64,000 nucleotides of DNA from CAG-533 sp022779465 (GTDB lineage: Bacteria; Bacillota_I; Bacilli_A; RF39; UBA660), in NCBI GenBank assembly GCA_022779465.1, contig JALFTB010000003.1:4197-68196 (forward strand), read 5' to 3'. A program made the translations under genes and the position numbers. The notes beneath the pieces were generated by a model that saw only the letters and a program-made list of their open reading frames with translations, did no database searches and was not told the origin of the DNA. Shown piece by piece: positions 58,552 through 64,000 of this stretch (positions are counted from its first letter, which is position 1; each line of letters begins with the position of its first letter).

Positions 58552-60726
58552 ATGAGTTACATAAAAGGAAAATATAAAACATCAATTTTTGAAGCAACAT
58601 CTGGCTATAAAGTCGGACTTTTTAAAGTACAAGAAACTGATGATAAAGAAATAGAAGAAAATAAAACCTTAACCTTTACTGGTTATTTTACTGAATTAAA
58701 TAATGAAGATACCTACATTTTATATGGAAACTATATTTTTCATGATCGTTATGGTTACCAGTTTAGTGTCACTAACTATGAAAAAGTTATGCCTACTGGA
58801 AAAGATGCTATCATCGATTTTTTATCTAGTTCATATGTTAAAGGTTGCGGAGAAGCCACTGCTAAAAGTATCTACAAAGTCTTTAAAGATGAAACCCTAA
58901 ATAAAATTAAAGAAAGCAAAGATAATCTTTTATTAGTTCCCAAAATGACTGAAAAGAAAGCTACAAGTATCTATAATTCTGTCTGTAAATACTTTGAAAA
59001 AGACGAAGAAATTATTAAATTAAAAAACATGGGATTTTCTATTAAAGAAACCATGGCATTAATAAATATTTATGGCGAACAAACCCTAAATATCATTGAA
59101 AAAGATATCTATAACTTATTAGTTAAAATCGACTTTAAAAAACTAGATCGTATCTTCTTAAATAATAATGATAAAGAAGATCCAAGAAGAATAAAAGCTT
59201 GCATTATTCAAAGTATGAAAAACTTATCATTTGCCCTAGGAGATATTTACTTATCAAAAGAAGAAATCACTAAATACACTAGTGAACAATATAAAATAAA
59301 TGCTGACTTAACCCCATACTTTGAAGAACTATTTGCTATTAAAAAAATCATGATTCAAGAAGATAAATATTATCTAATTGAAGATTATTTAGATGAACTA
59401 TATATTGCTAAAAATATCCCATATCTAATGACTAAATCAAAATTAAATCTAAAGAACTTTGATAACGTTATTAAAGAATGTGAAGAATACCTTCATATTA
59501 CCTATAATGAAGACCAAAAAAACGCTATCTGGACCAGTTTATCTAATAATATAAGTATTATCACTGGTGGCCCAGGAACCGGTAAAACCACTATAATTAA
59601 AGGTATAATTAATGCCTATGCTATCATCAATAAATTAAATAATCAAGGTATCGATAGACACTTATTATTACTAGCACCAACCGGAAGAGCCTCAAAAAGA
59701 ATGAGTGAAACAAGTGGTTATGGAGCCAGTACCATTCATAGATTTCTTAAATGGGATAAAGAAAACAATATCTTTGGTGTTAACGAATTAAATCAGTTAC
59801 ACTATAATCTAATCATAATAGATGAAACCTCAATGATTGATAACCATCTTTTTGCATCTCTTCTAAAAGGTTTAGATTTAACTAATACCCAAATAATTCT
59901 AGTAGGTGATGAATACCAATTACCAAGTGTCGGTCCCGGACTAATCTTAAGTGATTTAATAAAAAGTAATATTCCTCATATAAGTCTTGAACAAATCTAT
60001 AGACAAAGTGATAATTCATATATACCAGAACTAGCTAAAAATATTAAAAATTGTAATATTGATGAATCAATCAAAACTAAAAGAGATGATTTCTCATTTA
60101 TTGAGTGTCCTAAAGAAGACATCAAAAAAATAATGATTAAAGTTCTAGAAAAAATGAATGATAAAAAAGTTCCTGAAAATGCCATTCAAATTCTAGCTCC
60201 AATGTATAAAGGTGAAAATGGTATTGATAATCTAAATATAACCTTGCAAGAATTCTTTAATCCTGACGATAATCAAAAAGCTGAAGCAATCATTGGCCCC
60301 ATCACATATCGTGAAGGAGATAAAGTTTTAAATCTAGTTAATGATGTTGATAATAATATTTATAATGGAGACATTGGTTACATTGATAGTATCAACTTAA
60401 ACTCTAAAAAAGATTTTATTATTGTTAACTATGAAGGTAACTATGTTTCTTATAAAAAAGAAGACATCAATACTATAACTCATGCTTATGCCATCAGTAT
60501 TCATAAATCTCAAGGTTCTGAATTTGGCTATGTCATTATGCCAATATCTTTAAGCTATTCCCGAATGCTTTATAACAAATTATTATATACTGGAGTATCT
60601 AGAGCTAAAAAAAGTCTAATCTTAATTGGTTCTTTAGAAGCCTTTAACCAAAGTATATATAATAATTATAGTTATCAAAGAAAAACAACTTTAACCGAAA
60701 AAATAATGAATAATTTAAAAGATTAA
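58552..60726 (+). CDS. recD2: RecD2-type superfamily 1B DNA helicase
   Basis: The 724-residue protein has an N-terminal OB-like domain (about 1-85), helix-hairpin-helix region (about 85-200), then the helicase core: IITGGPGTGKTTIIKGI (Walker A, about 340), LLAPTGRASKRMSE (Ia), IIDETSMID (II), VGDEYQLPSVGPG (III), LEQIYRQSDNS (IV), and the C-terminal AYAISIHKSQGSEF and LYTGVSRAKKSL (V, VI). RecD2 is a 5'-3' helicase involved in repair without RecBC. It lacks an RBS and starts at the predicted transcription start. Confidence 0.9.
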   Translation: MSYIKGKYKTSIFEATSGYKVGLFKVQETDDKEIEENKTLTFTGYFTELNNEDTYILYGNYIFHDRYGYQFSVTNYEKVMPTGKDAIIDFLSSSYVKGCGEATAKSIYKVFKDETLNKIKESKDNLLLVPKMTEKKATSIYNSVCKYFEKDEEIIKLKNMGFSIKETMALINIYGEQTLNIIEKDIYNLLVKIDFKKLDRIFLNNNDKEDPRRIKACIIQSMKNLSFALGDIYLSKEEITKYTSEQYKINADLTPYFEELFAIKKIMIQEDKYYLIEDYLDELYIAKNIPYLMTKSKLNLKNFDNVIKECEEYLHITYNEDQKNAIWTSLSNNISIITGGPGTGKTTIIKGIINAYAIINKLNNQGIDRHLLLLAPTGRASKRMSETSGYGASTIHRFLKWDKENNIFGVNELNQLHYNLIIIDETSMIDNHLFASLLKGLDLTNTQIILVGDEYQLPSVGPGLILSDLIKSNIPHISLEQIYRQSDNSYIPELAKNIKNCNIDESIKTKRDDFSFIECPKEDIKKIMIKVLEKMNDKKVPENAIQILAPMYKGENGIDNLNITLQEFFNPDDNQKAEAIIGPITYREGDKVLNLVNDVDNNIYNGDIGYIDSINLNSKKDFIIVNYEGNYVSYKKEDINTITHAYAISIHKSQGSEFGYVIMPISLSYSRMLYNKLLYTGVSRAKKSLILIGSLEAFNQSIYNNYSYQRKTTLTEKIMNNLKD

Positions 60727-60753
60727 ACCCATAATAACATTAGAGGTGTTTTT

Positions 60754-60900
60754 ATGAAAGATTCATTAATGATGATGGTAGGAGCAGCAGCTGGTATTGG
60801 ACTATACATCGGATTATCAAACCTAACATCAAATAAAAAAGATTTAAAAAAGAAAATGAATAATCTAATTGATGATACAGCAAGTATGTTTAATAATTAA
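60754..60900 (+). CDS. Small YtxH-like membrane protein (48 aa)
   Basis: A 48-codon frame has a clear RBS (AGAGGTG, 60742-60748) before ATG 60754. It encodes one hydrophobic helix (MMMVGAAAGIGLYIGL), a polar segment and a Lys-rich helix (KKDLKKKMNNLIDD). The short helix followed by a basic amphipathic stretch resembles YtxH-type proteins. It starts 27 bases after recD2 and ends before a terminator, so it may share the recD2 transcript. Confidence 0.6.
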   Translation: MKDSLMMMVGAAAGIGLYIGLSNLTSNKKDLKKKMNNLIDDTASMFNN

Positions 60901-60935
60901 AGGTTGAAATGCCAACAAAAAATTAAAACATAAAC

Positions 60936-60966
60936 AAAAAAGGTTTTGAGTATAAAACCTTTTTTT
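60936..60966 (+). terminator. Intrinsic terminator
   Basis: AGGTTTT (60941-60947) pairs with AAAACCT (60954-60960), flanked by A and T runs. Confidence 0.8.
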
Positions 60967-60981
60967 GTGCCAAAATATAAT

Positions 60982-61956
60982 ATGAATAAAATTAAATATT
61001 TAAAGATTAGAAAAATTCTTTTATTACTGCTTATTACATATTTAATCTTACTAATTATCAGAATGTGTAATATTTTAGAAATATGTTGTACTATTATTAA
61101 TTTAATTAGTCCTATATTTTTTGGCTTTGCTATTAGTTGGATTTTAAAACCAATTGTCTTATATTTAAATAAATATATAAGTGAAAAGCTAAGTATACCT
61201 ATCACTTATTCTATTCTTATTGTAATAATATCTATCATAAGTTATTTTTTTATTCCTGTTCTTATTAAAGAAGTAAAAAACATTATTCCTTTTATAATTG
61301 ATTTATTTAATAAAATACCTAAAGAATATACTAAAAATATTGATATGACTAGAATAGGTAAGAGACTTATTTCTTGTACATCTAATATTAAAAATATCTT
61401 GCTTAATATTTTTTATAGTGTTTTTATTTCTTATTATTTTTTGGCAGGGCATAAAAGTGTCACTAAATTTATATCAAAATATACACCATCTTCTTTAATT
61501 AATGAAATAAGCACTAATTTAAAGTCTTTTGTTAAAGGAACTATATTAGATACATTAATTCTCTTTATTATGAGTATTATCCTCTTAACAGCCTTTAAAA
61601 TGCCCTATGCCTTACTATTTTCTATAGTTATATCATTAACTAATATTATTCCATTTATTGGACCTTATATTGGAGGAGTACCAGCAGTCTTAGTAGGTTT
61701 ATCAGTTAATTTAAAATTAGGTATCACTATAACAATTATTGTCATCTTATTACAATTTGTTGAATCTAGTTTTATTCATCCTTTAATTATGAGTAAAAGT
61801 TTAAATTTACATCCAATTTCAATTATTATTAGTTTAATTATCTTTGGATATTTATTTGGTGTAATAGGTATGCTTATATCTACACCAATATTAAGTGTTA
61901 TTAAATCTTTATATTTATACTATAAGAAAAGACCTAAGAAAGCTCTGAATAGATAG
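60982..61956 (+). CDS. AI-2E/PerM-family membrane permease
   Basis: The protein has about 324 residues and seven or eight membrane helices in the typical order, with the conserved C-terminal segment PYALLFSIVISLTNIIPFIGPYIGGVPAVLVGL and the ending FGVIGMLISTPILSVIKSL. The family includes AI-2 exporters and Na+/H+ antiporters, so the substrate is uncertain. ATG 60982 directly follows a TATAAT-like box after the terminator, with no RBS; TTG 60946 lies in the terminator. The 3' end overlaps the convergent gene by 23 bases. Confidence 0.75.
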   Translation: MNKIKYLKIRKILLLLLITYLILLIIRMCNILEICCTIINLISPIFFGFAISWILKPIVLYLNKYISEKLSIPITYSILIVIISIISYFFIPVLIKEVKNIIPFIIDLFNKIPKEYTKNIDMTRIGKRLISCTSNIKNILLNIFYSVFISYYFLAGHKSVTKFISKYTPSSLINEISTNLKSFVKGTILDTLILFIMSIILLTAFKMPYALLFSIVISLTNIIPFIGPYIGGVPAVLVGLSVNLKLGITITIIVILLQFVESSFIHPLIMSKSLNLHPISIIISLIIFGYLFGVIGMLISTPILSVIKSLYLYYKKRPKKALNR

Positions 61957-62842
61957 TCTTATCATATTCATGATCTGTAATCTTATAGTCTTCTAATTTT
62001 TTAGTATCAATTAAATAAAATTTATGAAGTAGGGTATCTTCTGTTGAATTCTCTAATACTGGATCATCCCAAGTTAAATCTAAATGTAACCAGTTACCAT
62101 TAATATATATTGCATTCCAAACATGAGTATCAGTAGATATTTTATAATTCTTAATATTAAATCTATTTAAAAATAAACTCATCGCATCAGCATAACCACC
62201 ACATACCGCATATCCTTCAATTAATGCTCCATAAGCTGTATTAGATTTATATTTACTAGTTCCTTTTTCTCTTAATACATCATATTTAGTATGATTAATA
62301 ATATAATCATGGATAGCTAAAACTTTATCCTCATCACTCATATCATCTTTTATAGTACCTTTAATTATTTCATCTATCTTATTATTTATTTTTATAATAT
62401 CATCATCACTATATAACTTAGTTACCTCAACATTAACTTCACCACTATTAATCCCACAAGTAATCTTAACATTACTATAACTATTAAAAGGACTAACAAA
62501 ATTATTAATATGAGTAAGTATATTAGATTTATTACTTATATTTTGAACATCCTTAATACAATCTTTATATTCTTCTGGACAATAAAACGTAAATGTATCA
62601 TAACCTCTATTAAAAATAGAGTAGAATATACTATATAAATCATGTTTACTATAAGGGACAAAATCATTACTATCAGAAACAAATTCATAATTAGTCTTTT
62701 TATAGTATTCATTAGGATTACTTACTACAACTTTAGGTTTATTAGCTAAATACTTTGAAAAGTATGTAGATATGTCATCTATATAATAAAAACATCCTGC
62801 CACTATTAACAGGGTAAATATCAATTTAATTATCTTTTTCAT
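61934..62842 (-). CDS. Transglutaminase-like lipoprotein
   Basis: The protein has about 302 residues. The N-terminal helix ends in a lipobox (IVAGC), so it is probably a lipoprotein. A transglutaminase-like core lies at about 175-270, with Cys in YAVCGGYADA, His in THVWNAIYING and Asp in HLDLTWDDP, the full catalytic triad. Bacterial members of this fold usually act as peptidases or cross-linkers at the surface. ATG 62842 gives a normal signal peptide; the in-frame ATG at 62866 adds eight residues without an RBS. It overlaps the permease gene tail-to-tail. Confidence 0.75.
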   Translation of the reverse strand: MKKIIKLIFTLLIVAGCFYYIDDISTYFSKYLANKPKVVVSNPNEYYKKTNYEFVSDSNDFVPYSKHDLYSIFYSIFNRGYDTFTFYCPEEYKDCIKDVQNISNKSNILTHINNFVSPFNSYSNVKITCGINSGEVNVEVTKLYSDDDIIKINNKIDEIIKGTIKDDMSDEDKVLAIHDYIINHTKYDVLREKGTSKYKSNTAYGALIEGYAVCGGYADAMSLFLNRFNIKNYKISTDTHVWNAIYINGNWLHLDLTWDDPVLENSTEDTLLHKFYLIDTKKLEDYKITDHEYDKTIYSELS

Positions 62843-62873
62843 ATCATCACAATTATATAATAACAAATAAGCT

Positions 62874-62905
62874 AAAAAAAAGAAATGAAACTTAGTTCAT
62901 TTCTT
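62874..62905 (-). terminator. Terminator of rpsT overlapping its stop
   Basis: On the minus strand AGAAATGAA pairs with TTCATTTCT, with the stop codon in the loop, then eight T. Confidence 0.85.
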
Positions 62906-63155
62906 TTACTTTTTTATTTAATCTTGCTTTTTGTCTATCACAAGTATTTTTTTTCATTAATCCTTTACTAGCGCATTTATCGATATTAGATAAAGTTGAT
63001 TTTAGTAAATCATTAGCTTTTGCTTTATCATTTTCTTTAACTGCTTTTTCTAGTCTTTTCATACCATTTTTTACTCTTGAAGTATATGAAGTATTACTAA
63101 CAGTTTTTACCTTATCTGTTTTAACTGTTTTTTTAGAACTTTTAATATTAGGCAT
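62892..63155 (-). CDS. rpsT: Ribosomal protein S20
   Basis: The 87-residue basic, helical protein begins MPNIKSSKKTVKTDK and has the S20 pattern SRVKNGMKRLEKAV...KAKANDLLKSTLSNIDKCASKGLMKKNTCDRQKARLNKKV. It binds 16S rRNA. ATG 63155 has GGAAGGAG just upstream on the minus strand; the longer frame from 63182 is rejected. Confidence 0.93.
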   Translation of the reverse strand: MPNIKSSKKTVKTDKVKTVSNTSYTSRVKNGMKRLEKAVKENDKAKANDLLKSTLSNIDKCASKGLMKKNTCDRQKARLNKKVKEMN

Positions 63156-63224
63156 TAGTTTACGCTCCTTCCTTAAATACATTTATGATTGTACCAAAAA
63201 ATATATTAAAAAGCAAATAAAATA

Positions 63225-63253
63225 TTGATAAAAAAAGCATTATTTGGTATTAT
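63225..63253 (+). promoter_or_regulatory. SigA promoter of the last gene
   Basis: TTGATA (63225-63230), 17-base spacer, TATTAT (63248-63253); RBS AGAGG near 63267. Confidence 0.6.
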
Positions 63254-63281
63254 TGTAATAGAAAATAGAGGTTATGTGCCT

Positions 63282-64000
63282 ATGAATATAAATAAATTAA
63301 TTAAAAAACAGGCTTTTTTATCTTTAATATCCTTAGCATTAATAGCTTTTATTGTAACAGGGTCTTCTTATGCTTTATTCCAAAGTAGTGTAGTTGATAG
63401 TAATATTCATTCTGTAACAACTCCTAACTTTGTTATTTCTTATTTAAATAGTTCTGGTCAAGCATTATCTAATTCTAATGCTTTAAATATTGATAATTTA
63501 ATTCAAACTGATGATGCTGATGCTTTAGTATCTACCTCTAATATTTATAAGTACAAGATTTCTAATACTGGTACTATTCCATATCGTTTTAAAGCATACG
63601 TTCAAGTAAATCCAGCTTATTTGTCAGGTGGAAGTAGTAATCCAAGTGGAAGCCTTAATTTATTAGATTTATATTATATTAAATATGAAACTAATTATGA
63701 AACAGTTGGAACCTTAGCAAGCAAAGCTGGTCAAAGTAACACTGATAGAATTCAAGTTTTTCCAAGCACATCAAATACTCCAAATGTTAATGATGTTATT
63801 AATCCTGGCCAAACTAAAGAGTTTTATATTAGATTATGGCTTAGAAAAGATATTAAGGTACCCAATAGTGCAATTGGGTCAGAAACTCATCTTCAATTAG
63901 TCATAGAAGGAGAATCAGTATCAAGTGATGAAGTAGCTCCAAAGGGTTGGAATACATCAGCATCTGGCACTTTATTAGCAGCATTAAAAAATAATAATCC
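63282..64000 (+). CDS. Second camelysin/TasA-like surface protein (3' end outside window)
   Basis: At least 239 residues are encoded, still open at the edge. A signal-anchor (LISLALIAFIVTGSSYALFQSS) is followed by a beta-rich domain with IYKYKISNTGTIPYRFKAYV and KEFYIRLWLRKD, and then a linker leading into KGWNTSASGTLLAALKNN. This last part matches the 46906 protein (SNWDSAGSNTLLAGIKKN), so the C-terminal lectin-like domain may follow beyond the window. The promoter and RBS are good. The two proteins probably share a SipW-type export route. Confidence 0.7.
   Translation, partial: MNINKLIKKQAFLSLISLALIAFIVTGSSYALFQSSVVDSNIHSVTTPNFVISYLNSSGQALSNSNALNIDNLIQTDDADALVSTSNIYKYKISNTGTIPYRFKAYVQVNPAYLSGGSSNPSGSLNLLDLYYIKYETNYETVGTLASKAGQSNTDRIQVFPSTSNTPNVNDVINPGQTKEFYIRLWLRKDIKVPNSAIGSETHLQLVIEGESVSSDEVAPKGWNTSASGTLLAALKNNN

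Noticed and set aside
1..64000. Mycoplasma-type genetic code (TGA as Trp), suggested by the low G+C
   Set aside because: Several clear genes end at TGA at the expected place (873, 25068, 44085) and Trp codons are TGG.
1..64000. CRISPR arrays, insertion sequences or prophage
   Set aside because: No spaced direct repeats, transposase or phage structural genes were seen. The GH24 domain is part of the secretion block rather than a lysis cassette.

Overview
The window is AT-rich DNA (roughly 30% G+C by eye) densely packed with genes, nearly all on the + strand. It uses the standard genetic code: TGA ends several genes (for example at 873, 25068 and 44085), so it is not a Mycoplasma-type code. 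The gene set points to a Gram-positive member of the Firmicutes/Bacilli: WhiA, a YjcZ-like peptide, FtsEX with an M23 partner, an LCP ligase, a polysaccharide deacetylase, ParE, and a tRNA-Ile2 of the Bacillus/Mycoplasma type. An uncultured gut Bacilli lineage (RF39-like) is a reasonable guess, but that is inference.

Region 1 (1-19671). After the 3' end of a DnaI-like helicase-loader gene comes a block of about 19 kb that reads as a chromosomal type IV secretion/conjugation-like machine. It holds three VirB2-like two-helix pilin candidates, two small TadE/Flp-like proteins, a TadZ/MinD-like protein with a degenerate P-loop, a giant VirB6-like membrane protein, a PrgI (VirB3-like) protein, a VirB4 ATPase split over two overlapping genes, two VirB8-like candidates, a VirD4 coupling ATPase and a membrane-anchored lipoprotein. 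It also has two unusual wall enzymes: a degenerate M23 domain joined to a GH24 lysozyme, and an SGNH hydrolase joined to an NlpC/P60 peptidase. There is no relaxase, integrase, oriT candidate or insertion sequence. The block therefore looks like a resident secretion or surface machine rather than an obvious mobile element, and it is the best candidate for a poorly described system.

Region 2 (19.7-36 kb). A very short rhodanese, a VTT membrane protein and RmuC are followed by a protein with two HEPN-type RNxLAH motifs. Next come ftsE-ftsX and an M23 hydrolase, parE, peptide deformylase and a DUF192 protein on the minus strand, a Flp-type pilin, two minus-strand tRNAs (Leu-UAG and Ile2-CAU), a polysaccharide deacetylase, a DUF2207 protein and an LCP protein.

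Region 3 (35.7-54 kb). Folate and nucleotide genes dominate: an FchA-like cyclohydrolase, a FolD lacking its catalytic lysine, glyA, thyA and dfrA. They are mixed with ruvA-nucleotidase-ruvB, argS, queA and whiA. Two giant pseudopilin-like adhesins with disulfide-bearing Ig-like repeats lie here. So does a TasA/camelysin-like surface protein whose C-terminus looks like a diversity-generating-retroelement variable region.

Region 4 (53.4-64 kb). A uridine-kinase-like enzyme, GAPDH, a tandem pair of unknown paralogues, RecD2, an AI-2E-family permease, a transglutaminase-like lipoprotein and ribosomal protein S20 follow. The window ends inside a second camelysin-like surface protein.

Many transcription units share a compact layout in which an intrinsic terminator is followed directly by a TGn-extended -10 box and then a start codon. 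A few of these appear to be leaderless. No CRISPR array or transposase was seen.
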